Shown here: positions 49,692 through 58,337 of the stretch, piece by piece
Numbering within the stretch: the first letter of the stretch is position 1
Layout of the letters: each line of letters begins with the position of its first letter
Assembly: GCA_937944405.1 (NCBI GenBank)
Contig: CALDYR010000021.1
Span: 1-61,438, forward strand
DNA length: 61,438 nt
Origin: an uncultured Pirellulaceae bacterium
GTDB lineage: Bacteria > Planctomycetota > Planctomycetia > Pirellulales > Pirellulaceae
Direction of reading: 5' to 3'
The notes under the pieces: model-generated
What the model saw: only the letters and a program-made list of their open reading frames with translations
Databases searched by the model: none
Told to the model about the DNA's origin: nothing
Translations under genes and position numbers: made by a program

Positions 49692-51173
49692 TTAGTGGCT
49701 CGATTCTTCTTCCAGCGGCCCTTGGGAAGGTGTTAATGAAATCCGAATCACTTCAGCGTGGTCATTTTTGACTTCTAAAATTTCCGCACGGGCACCTTCA
49801 AAATTGACGATGTCTCCCTTTTCGGGGATTTTACCCGACCGCGCCATCAACACACCAGCGATTGTATCGACGTCTTTGTGGTCTAAATTCAGTTCGAACT
49901 TCCGTTCGACGTCCGCGATGTGGGTGCTGCCTTGGATAATGAAATTTCCGTCGCCAAGGGATTTGATTTTAGGCTGGTGCAGGGCATCGAATTCGTCATC
50001 GACGGGCCCGATGATTTTCTCTAAAACATTTTCTAGGGTCACGATACCGATGATCGCGCCGTATTCGTCAATGACAAACGTGAGTAACTGGTGCGTGGTT
50101 TGAAAGTGTTTCAACACGTCACTGATGGGCATATTTTCTGGGACTTTGGTGGGGGACCGCATAACCGTTTTCACGTCAAATTCTTCGTCTTGGCCCAGTC
50201 CCAAGAAATCTTTGGTGTGGACAACCCCCAAGAGTTTATCAAGGGAGCCATCGCAAATCGGATATCGAGTAAACCTTGATTTTTTCGCCTTTCCAATAAG
50301 CGCCGAAAACGGTTCGTTGATGTCCAAAAATTCGACTTCATTGCGTGGCACCATCACGTACCGGCAAATCAAATCGTGAAATTCAAAAACCTCATTGAGC
50401 AAACGATGCTCACTTTTGGATAGATGTCCGAAGACGTGGGATTCGGCAAGGATGGCACGAATGTCTTCTTCGCTGTGCGGTGCTCCATGGCCTGTTTCTC
50501 CACGCAGTCCCAACTGGGCCAAGATAAGCGTCGTGATCCAATTGAGCACGTACATGAACGGGAACAACAGGTAGTAAGAGATCTTCATCGGCAAGGCACA
50601 CCAACGAACCATTTTTTCGGGTTCGCGAATGGCAAAGATTTTCGGGGCCTGTTCACCCACGACCAAGTGCAACGCGGTGATCACCGAAAACGCGAAAATA
50701 AAGGCCACCACATGCAACGCAGTATCGCTTAATCCTAAGTATCGAAACAGCGGTTCGATAAGGCTGGCGAAGGCGGGTTCACCTACCCATCCCAACGCCA
50801 ACGAAGCCATTGTGATTCCCAATTGGCACGCCGCCAAAGCGTTGTCCAATCGCTCTGCCAGCCATTGAGCGGTTTTCGCAAACGGTTGTTTTTCGCGCAC
50901 CATTTTGTCGATCTGCGTCGGCCGAACTTTCACCAACGCAAATTCGGCGGCGACAAAGAAGCCATTGACCACGACTAACACAATCGCCAACAACAGGCTT
51001 AACAGTTTTCCAGAAACACCAGCCTGTTCAGCGCTTGCAGCGGCGTCTCCGCCAGAAAAAGCCAACACGCCAGACAGTGCCGGCAAATCAATTTCTAAGA
51101 TCAAATTCGCGGCCAATAGATTCAAATAGAGGCCGCCCATCGACGAACAGACCGTTTCATAGATCCCGAACAT
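49692..51173 (-). CDS. CNNM/CorC-type membrane protein (DUF21, CBS pair, CorC_HlyC)
   Basis: A 493-residue protein of the HlyC/CorC group, thought to export or sense Mg2+ and Co2+. The N-terminal membrane part has a hydrophobic lead and the DUF21 core (VVNGFFVAAEFALVKVR, GITMASLALGWVGEPA, KIFAIREPE). Two CBS domains follow (YVMVPRNEVEFLD, LLTFVIDEYGAIIGIV), then a C-terminal CorC_HlyC domain (DTIAGVLMARSGKIPEKGD). An older 'hemolysin' label is misleading. It ends about 120 bp before frr on the same strand. Confidence 0.9.
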   Translation of the reverse strand: MFGIYETVCSSMGGLYLNLLAANLILEIDLPALSGVLAFSGGDAAASAEQAGVSGKLLSLLLAIVLVVVNGFFVAAEFALVKVRPTQIDKMVREKQPFAKTAQWLAERLDNALAACQLGITMASLALGWVGEPAFASLIEPLFRYLGLSDTALHVVAFIFAFSVITALHLVVGEQAPKIFAIREPEKMVRWCALPMKISYYLLFPFMYVLNWITTLILAQLGLRGETGHGAPHSEEDIRAILAESHVFGHLSKSEHRLLNEVFEFHDLICRYVMVPRNEVEFLDINEPFSALIGKAKKSRFTRYPICDGSLDKLLGVVHTKDFLGLGQDEEFDVKTVMRSPTKVPENMPISDVLKHFQTTHQLLTFVIDEYGAIIGIVTLENVLEKIIGPVDDEFDALHQPKIKSLGDGNFIIQGSTHIADVERKFELNLDHKDVDTIAGVLMARSGKIPEKGDIVNFEGARAEILEVKNDHAEVIRISLTPSQGPLEEESSH

Positions 51174-51299
51174 GAGTCACTCTTTAGAGGAAGAAAACAA
51201 GGGCCCATTGTAAAGCCATGTCTATAAAGATGCACCGGGGGAGCTAAATCAAATTTCAACCGGCACCTTGTGAACACATTTGGTTGTCATCAGCAGCAC

Positions 51300-52160
51300 C
51301 TACGCGGCGCGCGTTGTTTTTCTGGCGGTGCCTTGGAGAGCTTCCCGGCGCCGCTGCAAATCAAGACGCACCTGTTGCAGTCGTTCTTCGGAGAGTGGTT
51401 TGAGAGTGTCTTGGTCGACACCAGCCATGTCCGCGAGTTCCTTCGCCACCGCCGTCGCCAATAACCGCTGACCTTGCAAAAAAACTTCGGTCGCTGGAGC
51501 ACCGTCAACGATTTGATGATCAAACGTCAACAACATTTGTGCCACTCCCTTGCGCGGATTGGGGTCAACTCCCAAAATCGTCGTATTGCACCCAAGATGC
51601 TGAGAACCGAGTGCCCCGCGATGCCCGGAGATGCTCATCCCAAAGGTTCCCATATGCGAAGCGCGTTTTTGAGGCCAAAGATTAAACAAAGCCCACCACG
51701 CAAACCGTCGAACCGGCGAAGGGAATTTCGCAAAGGTGACCTGGTGACGAAACTGTTTGATGTCCTCAACAGGAGCCTTGCGATACTTGTCGTACAGTTT
51801 CTGAAGTTCTTCCAACGAAACGTTGTCCGGTTCGTTGAATCGCGCAAAAAACAAACGTTCTTCACCTTGGTACTGGCGCCCGATGGTCATCATGCAAACG
51901 CTTTGATGGTGTTCGTAAAGATGAGCGCACGGGAAACCAACGTAGCACCGACGCAGCATCGGATACTGCTTGCACACGATCGCGTGAGCTTTCATCATCA
52001 AAACGTTCCACGAGATCTTCGGTTTTGCCAGCCGACGAAGTTTTGCGACTTGAGCCACATCCCACTGAGAAGAGAACGCTGCCATCGGCATCCGATTGGC
52101 AACTCGAATCACATCGTCGACCAATCGTCGGCCGTTTGAAAAAGAAAGTCGCTTGCCCAT
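51300..52160 (-). CDS. E2-like acyltransferase domain without lipoyl domain
   Basis: A 286-residue protein matching only the catalytic domain of dihydrolipoamide acyltransferases (CAT-like fold). The active-site motif is intact (LTFDHQIVDGAPAT, HxxxDG), and FGMSISGHRGALG and KISWNVLMMKAHAI fit the fold. There is no lipoyl or subunit-binding domain, and no E1 beside it, so it probably transfers acyl groups on something other than a dehydrogenase complex. ATG at 52160 is chosen because AGGGAAG precedes it; the longer frame to 52295 has no family support. The real substrate is unknown. Confidence 0.7.
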   Translation of the reverse strand: MGKRLSFSNGRRLVDDVIRVANRMPMAAFSSQWDVAQVAKLRRLAKPKISWNVLMMKAHAIVCKQYPMLRRCYVGFPCAHLYEHHQSVCMMTIGRQYQGEERLFFARFNEPDNVSLEELQKLYDKYRKAPVEDIKQFRHQVTFAKFPSPVRRFAWWALFNLWPQKRASHMGTFGMSISGHRGALGSQHLGCNTTILGVDPNPRKGVAQMLLTFDHQIVDGAPATEVFLQGQRLLATAVAKELADMAGVDQDTLKPLSEERLQQVRLDLQRRREALQGTARKTTRAA

Positions 52161-52304
52161 GCTCATCTTCCCTGATGACGTGACTCGAAAAAAATCCCTT
52201 GAATTAGGATTCTTACACTCGGCGCCTTTTTCAACAATCGCGATCTGAGACGCTAGCAATCGTTGACGACCGCAACCACTAACGCAGCCAACCAAACGCG
52301 GCCG

Positions 52305-52895
52305 TTACTTCCGGCGCCGGCGCCGGCTACGACGTCGTCCAGTTTTACTGAGCCGGCGTTCGGTATACATCCGCCAGTGATAAGAGAGACTACAGTAATC
52401 GGCAAACATCGCGCGCTTCCTACCGCAACAAGTGCAGCGATACGGCCCCAAGACGCGCGTTGCTCCAAAGGTCATGCCAACCAAGAACGAGTGCAGCCAA
52501 GTCCCTTTGTATGCCATGATGTGGAATTCTTGACGATTGCAGTTAAAGCAATATATCTTTCGCTTCTTAGACCGCTTCCGAGGCTGGCGAGATTCCGATA
52601 GCAATGTGCCCGATTCGCCCGATTCGATATCTGGGCCGTGCTCAAAATCGGCCTGAATCAAATCGGCCTTAATCAAATCGGTCTCAACTGAATCGGTCTC
52701 AACTGAATCGGCTTCCACTGAAGCGGACACCGTAGACAGCGCCCTTGGCGCGGGGGCAACATCACCCGCATCTTTAAGCGATAGAATTCCTGATTGCAAA
52801 GACGCAAATTTTTTGGTTCGTCGAAACAATCGCAAACGGAACGGTGGGAAATACTGTTGAAGCACGTAAGACGTGAGAAAGATTTGAGATTGCAT
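52305..52895 (-). CDS. Hypothetical zinc-ribbon protein with repeat linker
   Basis: A protein of up to 196 residues. The middle holds a 15-bp tandem repeat giving five-residue units like ETDSV. Two cysteine pairs follow (YCFNC and YRCTCCGRK, about 35 residues apart), which look like one zinc ribbon. The C-terminus is very basic (RRSRRRRRK). The N-terminal start is uncertain; a shorter protein is possible. A nucleic-acid contact is plausible from the basic tail, but function is unknown. Confidence 0.55.
   Translation of the reverse strand: MQSQIFLTSYVLQQYFPPFRLRLFRRTKKFASLQSGILSLKDAGDVAPAPRALSTVSASVEADSVETDSVETDLIKADLIQADFEHGPDIESGESGTLLSESRQPRKRSKKRKIYCFNCNRQEFHIMAYKGTWLHSFLVGMTFGATRVLGPYRCTCCGRKRAMFADYCSLSYHWRMYTERRLSKTGRRRSRRRRRK
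52646..52720. repeat. 15-bp tandem repeat, five units (in coding sequence)
   Basis: Units AATCGGCCTGAATCA, AATCGGCCTTAATCA, AATCGGTCTCAACTG (twice) and AATCGGCTTCCACTG. The unit length keeps the minus-strand frame open and gives five-residue repeats. Confidence 0.9.
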
Positions 52896-53442
52896 GAGGA
52901 ATGCTCGAAGAGGAAATGAGAAGAAGAATATAATTCTTCAGCCGTCTAAACAGTGGTTAGACTTTCGGGGGGCGGGGGACAACTGACGTTATCTTACAAA
53001 ATCCCGCACAATCTAAAACCTCGAATAAAACGAACAATTACCGTTCGAAGCATTTAAACATAGGTTTTAGTCGGCGTTTGCCAGATTTCAAACGTGTTTG
53101 TCGGCAAAAAAAGGTTGCGGCCCACACACAAGCCAACCGGACAGATTGATATTTCCGCCAAACAAGCAGCTCTCGGTTTTTCTGTACCTCACTGGTCGCG
53201 ACACCAAATTCCAGTGATGACTTCGTGCGGTTGTCGTGCACCCGGCGGCTATGATTTGTTGCCCCCAAGGCCCCCCAAAGCGTCGATGGTCCTTAAACAC
53301 CAGTTCCGTTGGGACTCAATCGCGCTCAAAGGTTTCGGCGAGCGCCTCAAGAATTCTCGGCGCGTTCTTTGTGAAGCCTTCAACGCGCCCATACGCAAAT
53401 GGGTTGTTTGATCAGAATTGGGGCTTTAGGGCTTTTATGCTT
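52896..53442. other. Spacer, no gene recognised
   Basis: About 545 bp. Frames of up to 105 codons exist on the plus strand but have no ribosome-binding site or family features. No hairpin or repeat stands out. Confidence 0.4.
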
Positions 53443-54051
53443 TCATTTAACGGTCGAATAATAATCGGGTTCGTTTCCGGCGATCCATTTAATGTTGCAG
53501 CCCATGGCGGGAAATTGTTTTTCAGCAGGTCGTTTTCCCGCCAACAGTGCTTCGATCGCGGCCCGAAGTTCGCTTCCGCTGGCCGGCGAATTGGTCGAAT
53601 CATAGACTCCAGATTTGACTCGTGTAGGACGAGTTTCGTCGAATCGTCCACGATAAGCCAAACAATGATCGCTATCGAATAAGAAAAAGTCAGGCGTGCA
53701 AGCGGCGGTGTAAGCTTTGGCTACGTTTTGATCAGCGTCTATCAAATAAGGAAACCTGTACCCGCGTCGTTCGACTTCTTCTTTCATTTTCTCAAACGAA
53801 TCCTCAGGATAGTTTTCGGTATCGTTGCTTTGAATGCCCACGACGCCGATCCGGTTGGCGTAATCATCGGCAACCGATTTTAGCTGACCGGCCAAATGCT
53901 TCACGTAGGGACAGTGATTACAGATGAACATGACCAATAACGGTCGTCCATTAAATTGACCTTTATCAATAACCCGCCCGTCGGTAGCCGGCAAAGAAAA
54001 CTCGGGCGCCTTTGAGCCCAACCCAAGCATCGTTGATTCTGTAAGCGCCAT
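53443..54051 (-). CDS. Thioredoxin-fold AhpC/TSA-type protein
   Basis: A 202-residue protein with redox motif C44-NH-C47 (FICNHCPYVKHL), the strand SKAPEFSLPATDGR typical of peroxiredoxin/ResA-like proteins, and a cis-Pro motif in ACTPDFFLFD. It belongs to the cytoplasmic-looking thioredoxin-like group (no signal peptide), probably reducing thiols or peroxides. ATG at 54051 has GGGAG about 5 nt upstream; a start at 54102 lacks support. Confidence 0.85.
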   Translation of the reverse strand: MALTESTMLGLGSKAPEFSLPATDGRVIDKGQFNGRPLLVMFICNHCPYVKHLAGQLKSVADDYANRIGVVGIQSNDTENYPEDSFEKMKEEVERRGYRFPYLIDADQNVAKAYTAACTPDFFLFDSDHCLAYRGRFDETRPTRVKSGVYDSTNSPASGSELRAAIEALLAGKRPAEKQFPAMGCNIKWIAGNEPDYYSTVK

Positions 54052-54190
54052 GTCGTCTCCCGGCGAAAAAAGTTCAGTCCTTAAAATCGACGAAGTGACC
54101 ACCCGCGGTTTTCATCACGAGGAAATCAACCTCTGAGGCTCCGTCGATTTACTGGTCTGATTGTACCTCGGGAGGCTATTCTGGCCAGCC

Positions 54191-55115
54191 TTATCCAACT
54201 TTCTCCAGCCACCCCTCGCGCCAAAAATGCAACATCCCGCGTCCACAGAAGCGACGTTTCAATCCTGAGCATTGGGTCTCATTGAGCACGACCGAAGGAA
54301 CCTTCAACTCGAATAGCGTGCCCGCTCCTTCGTCGATAATACGATTGACGACGCGCGTTAAGGTCATCGTGGCTCCGCAAAACGGTCGCATTTCGGCTTC
54401 ATCTAACCACAGACCGCGACTGCAACTCTTATTATTGTTAAAGGTCTTCACGATCACGTGAAAGGGTTTGGCCCGCACCCGATCACCGACCTTCAAATTC
54501 AAATTAACCACCGGCGTCCGGCGGCACGGACCGGCACAGCTCACGCTTCGCCACGAAACTACGAACGACAACCTCAACCAAGAAACGACTGATCTGCCCA
54601 ATCGAAACCCTATTTGTTTTGCGCTCGACCCGGTACTGACGCAAGTTAAAGGCTGATGTTCGGGCCGTCGCAGTCCCTAACTCGGTCGCTTGGCAACGAT
54701 AGCAAATAGAGGTGACTTGACAACTTTTGGGGATTTTATGTTTGGAAAGTCGCACCATCTCCGATTCGAACGGCCGGGCATTGGTTTCGGTGGGGCGGGG
54801 TTCGGTAGCGCAGTTTTCGGTAGCGTCAACCTCGGTCTGTGTTAACCTTCCGTCTTTAGGGGCGGGGCCGGATTGGGCCTGGCCGTCACAACGATCCACC
54901 TGAAGCACCACCGTGTCGGCTAACTGCCGAATTTCGACCTCGCCAATATTCGCACAAACTTGATTCGCAAACCGATCAACCTGCACACGTTGGCCGCAGA
55001 ACTTCACCATTTCAGGCATGAAGGGCAATCCGTCAATCGTCCCGTTAGTGTTTAGTGCCTCTTGAATCTCAGCCAGCGGTTTCACGTACCCCCACTGCAG
55101 GCGAACAACGGCCAA
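54191..55115 (-). pseudogene. Two-domain hypothetical protein broken by a frameshift
   Basis: Two overlapping minus-strand frames appear to be one gene. The upstream frame (55115-54504) has VKPLAEIQEALNTNG, then GLPFMPEMVKFCGQRVQV, and later ICYRCQATEL. The downstream frame (54601-54191) has LKVGDRVRAKPF, then GLWLDEAEMRPFCGATMTL, ending FCGRGMLHFWREGWLEKVG. The shared GL-x(4-6)-EM-x(2)-FCG pattern shows a repeated domain. The frame changes near 54505-54535. I recall similar two-domain proteins in planctomycetes read as one chain, but cannot name the family. Real decay, sequencing error or frameshifting are all possible. The start (TTG 55115 or GTG 55085) is uncertain. Confidence 0.6.
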
Positions 55116-55593
55116 TGGAGCCGCCGTTTGATTCGTTGATTCGAGCGGTAAATTTCAAAGCGGATAGTAGTTCGGTGGAGTAGCTTGATGAGCTAACGGC
55201 GGGCAGCCGATGGACGGGCGCAGCGATATTATTAGCGTCACGATAGCGATACACGGCTGAGAATCCGTCGGCAAGATTCCCAGCACCGTTGATTGACAAT
55301 TTAATCAGTAGCAAAGATTATGATCGTTAAGAAACTAGCCGCCATATTGATAACCGCCATATTGAAACGCGGATTCCCGAAAAACGTTTGCGGGTTGCGG
55401 GTTATTAAAAATCTAAAACTGAGCCGATGCAAAAGATTGTGTAACAGGTCTCGCATCTACGCAACATCGGGATTTGGAGTGGTCAGCAGAAAACCGCCAT
55501 CTTAGGCGTGGGTTAGAACACCAACGGGATGGCGCGTTGCTGCAGACCGGCGCGGCGTGATCGATCTCAAGCCTTTTTTACAGTAGAAAACAT
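55116..55593. other. Spacer upstream of rsmH
   Basis: About 480 bp. It holds a 15-bp tandem duplication (55337-55366) and no credible gene; a minus-strand frame of 81 codons overlaps the broken gene and looks like chance. Confidence 0.4.
55337..55366. repeat. 15-bp tandem duplication
   Basis: AGCCGCCATATTGAT (55337-55351) and AACCGCCATATTGAA (55352-55366); 13 of 15 bases agree. Confidence 0.8.
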
Positions 55594-56463
55594 TTGACAA
55601 TTCATATCCCTGTCCTCATGGACGAAGTTATCGACGGACTCAATCTGTCTCCCGATTCCACCATCGTCGACGGGACGCTCGGCGGCGGCGGCCACGCCGA
55701 GGCAATCCTAGAGAGACTGGGGGAAAACGGTCGACTGATTGCGTTCGACCGCGACCCACAACCCGTCCAAGCGGCACGAGACCGAATCACCGATCCGCGC
55801 GCCACCTTCATTCACTCCAATTACGCTGATGTGCCAGAATATCTTCAGCAATTGGATGTGCCGATCGTTGACGGGGTCCTGTTGGACTTGGGGCTTTCTA
55901 GCGATCAATTGGCCGATCGGGATCGCGGATTCAGCTACCAAAGCGACGGGGAGTTAGACCTGCGTTTCAACCCGCTTGACGGTGAGGCGGCGTGGCGGTT
56001 GGTGAACCGATTAAGCGAAAAACATTTGGCCGACATCATCTACCAGTTCGGAGAAGAAAGGCTCAGCCGACGGATCGCCAGAAAGATTTGTTTGGTTCGG
56101 CAAGATTCGCAAATCAAAACTTCCACCGCACTGGCCAAAATCGTACGCAGCTGCGTTCCACGTTCGAAGAACCATTCAATCGATCCAGCCACCAGGACGT
56201 TTCAAGCATTGCGAATCGCGGTCAATGAAGAACTGAAATGGGTCAAGGTCGCGATGAACCGCATGCCCGATATACTCAGCCCCGGCGGTCGATTGGTCGT
56301 GATCAGCTTCCACTCGCTTGAAGACAGGATCGTTAAACAGGCCATCGTTGCTGACGACAGTCTGAAAAATTTGACAAAGAAACCGATCCAAGCATCCGAG
56401 GAAGAACTTTTAGAGAATCCCAGGTCACGCAGCGCGAAGCTTCGGATCGGCGAACGAATCTGA
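55594..56463 (+). CDS. rsmH: 16S rRNA (cytosine1402-N4)-methyltransferase
   Basis: SAM-dependent methylation of C1402 in the ribosomal P site. The 289-residue protein has the SAM motif VDGTLGGGGHAEAIL, LLDLGLSSDQLAD, the proline-rich insert region (RSCVPRSKNHSIDPATRTF) and VVISFHSLEDRIVK. The start is most likely TTG at 55594, since the family starts with HIPVLLDEV and this frame reads HIPVLMDEV; ATG at 55618 would remove those residues. It is outside any mra/dcw cell-division cluster, consistent with planctomycetes lacking a standard dcw set. Confidence 0.92.
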   Translation: MTIHIPVLMDEVIDGLNLSPDSTIVDGTLGGGGHAEAILERLGENGRLIAFDRDPQPVQAARDRITDPRATFIHSNYADVPEYLQQLDVPIVDGVLLDLGLSSDQLADRDRGFSYQSDGELDLRFNPLDGEAAWRLVNRLSEKHLADIIYQFGEERLSRRIARKICLVRQDSQIKTSTALAKIVRSCVPRSKNHSIDPATRTFQALRIAVNEELKWVKVAMNRMPDILSPGGRLVVISFHSLEDRIVKQAIVADDSLKNLTKKPIQASEEELLENPRSRSAKLRIGERI

Positions 56464-57035
56464 ACCCATCGATGCGTCCACGAATTTGATAGCATAAGAA
56501 AATTTCCCAAGCTGGCCTTTAGGTAAATTAAGCGAGTTGCGTCGCGATAATCTCGCCAGTTCTGCCCTTTAATTCTTATCTATTTTCTCACTTAAAGAAG
56601 TCATGGAAAAAATAAGATTGATTCAAGAAACCTGCCTTGACCGGTCATGGTGATTTCAATAACTTGCCCTTCGTTGAGAGCAAACGAATGAGTTTGTTTT
56701 CAAACAAAACAAATGGAGTTGTTTTGCGTTTCGCCGAAGTGAACCCATCTTTTAGGTGATCTCAAGCGTGGCCCAGTATCATGAACACGGAAGTTTTGGT
56801 CGGTGGCCTCTCAATCGCTAAACACTTAACTCGACTCCGACTTTGCACGGAAGCCAAGTCGGAATCAGACCAATCGCCTTCGGATCAACTGCGGTGTTTT
56901 TAGCCCCCCTGAAACCCAAAGTTGCCGAGGGTGTTTTTATGCGCTGATGTGTTTTCCATCTCGAACTTGAACCGCGATTGCCGCGGGCCGGTTTTAGGAT
57001 TGCCTTTGTCTTGCTCGCTTTTGCATCGCAGTATT
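56464..57035. other. Spacer, no gene recognised
   Basis: About 570 bp between rsmH and the hydroxyacid dehydrogenase gene. AT-rich in the first half. The GTTTG/CAAAC-rich stretch near 56693-56715 can form a weak hairpin. No tRNA, ncRNA or riboswitch is recognised. Confidence 0.4.
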
Positions 57036-57998
57036 ATGAAAATCGTTGTTCTTGACGGCCACACATTGAACCCCAGCGACAACCCGTGGACTCCAGTGGA
57101 AGCCCACGGCGAAGTTACGACCTACCCCGCCACAACCCCCGCACAAGTGGTTTCCCGGTGCCACAACGCGGCAATCGTTTTGACCAACAAAGTGCCCTTG
57201 GGGGCTGATCAGTTCGATCAATTGCCGGGGCTGGAACTGATCGCCGTTACCGCCACGGGCTACAACGTGGTCGACATCGCGGCCGCTAAAGCACGGGGAA
57301 TTATCGTCTGCAACGTCCCGGTCTACAGCACCCAAGCGGTGGCTCAACACGTTTTTGCGATGTTGCTTTCAATGATTCATCGCGTCCAAAATCATCACGA
57401 TGCGATTGACCGTGGCCGGTGGCAGCAATCCGGTCATTTTTCCTTTTGGTTGTCAAGCATTACAGAATTAAGTGGAAAAACTTTCGGTGTGATTGGATTT
57501 GGCCGCATCGGCCAGGCGACCGCCAAACTGGCTCAAGCTTTCGGGCTCGACATCATGATCCACAGTCGCACCCCCAAAACCGTCCCTGGCTTCGAATCGG
57601 CACAATGGGGAACGCTAGAACAATTGGTAGCCGATTGCGACTTTATCAGCCTGCACTGTGCGCTGACCGAATCCAACGCTGAATTCTTCAACGCTAAATT
57701 GATTCAATCGATGAAGCCACACGCGATTCTGATCAACACTGCGCGGGGTGGTTTGATCAATGAATACGATTTAGCCGACGCATTGAACCGTCAACAAATT
57801 GGCGGCGCTTGCTTGGACGTGCTTTCCACCGAACCACCAGCCCCCGACAACCCGCTTTTATCGGCGCCCCACTGTTTGCTAACACCTCATATCGCGTGGA
57901 CCGCAATCGAAGCTCGGCGGCGATTGATGCAAATCACAGCAGACAACATTAAAGCCTACCTGAACGGCAGCCCCATCAACGTTGTGACTATTGATTGA
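57036..57998 (+). CDS. D-2-hydroxyacid dehydrogenase (glycerate dehydrogenase-like)
   Basis: NAD-dependent reductase of 2-oxoacids. The 320-residue protein has the Rossmann motif GVIGFGRIGQATA, and the catalytic triad Arg (NTARGGLIN), Glu (LSTEPPAPDN) and His (TPHIAWT). Similar proteins are annotated hydroxypyruvate or glycerate dehydrogenase. ATG at 57036 gives the family start KIVVLDGHTLNP; an upstream in-frame start (56922) is not supported. Confidence 0.9.
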   Translation: MKIVVLDGHTLNPSDNPWTPVEAHGEVTTYPATTPAQVVSRCHNAAIVLTNKVPLGADQFDQLPGLELIAVTATGYNVVDIAAAKARGIIVCNVPVYSTQAVAQHVFAMLLSMIHRVQNHHDAIDRGRWQQSGHFSFWLSSITELSGKTFGVIGFGRIGQATAKLAQAFGLDIMIHSRTPKTVPGFESAQWGTLEQLVADCDFISLHCALTESNAEFFNAKLIQSMKPHAILINTARGGLINEYDLADALNRQQIGGACLDVLSTEPPAPDNPLLSAPHCLLTPHIAWTAIEARRRLMQITADNIKAYLNGSPINVVTID

Positions 57999-58337
57999 TC
58001 GCGGGAAAGCCCCACCTCCCAGTCGGCCCCCCCCGCTATTGCGCGATGGTACCTGCCTGGGGCCAGAGAACAATACAATAAATGCGACGGCGTGAGCCAA
58101 CAGAAAAGCCGCCAACAAAATTTCAGCCCTCAACAACGGCGTAAGATTCGTGTCGCGTTCCAAGGCTGAAAAATGGTTCCAAGGCTGAATTGGTTCTCAA
58201 GAAATGCTTGGAGTTCACCGCAAACAGCAACGACCAGTGAACAGTGATGGATCGCCAATCGGCTCGCGCGATCGTCACACGCCAACCGCCCGCGCCCCAT
58301 GCTTTGATTTACCCGTTTCAAGTCCCCCCGTTTCGTC
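57999..58337. other. Spacer between convergent genes
   Basis: About 340 bp. It contains a direct repeat of GTTCCAAGGCTGAA (58157-58170 and 58176-58189, 19-bp period). No clear terminator for either gene. Confidence 0.4.

Noticed and set aside
53094..53411. Plus-strand frame of 105 codons in the 53 kb spacer
   Set aside because: No ribosome-binding site and a protein composition unlike real genes.
55069..55314. Minus-strand frame of 81 codons upstream of the broken gene
   Set aside because: It overlaps the start of the two-domain pseudogene, has no ribosome-binding site and shows no family features.
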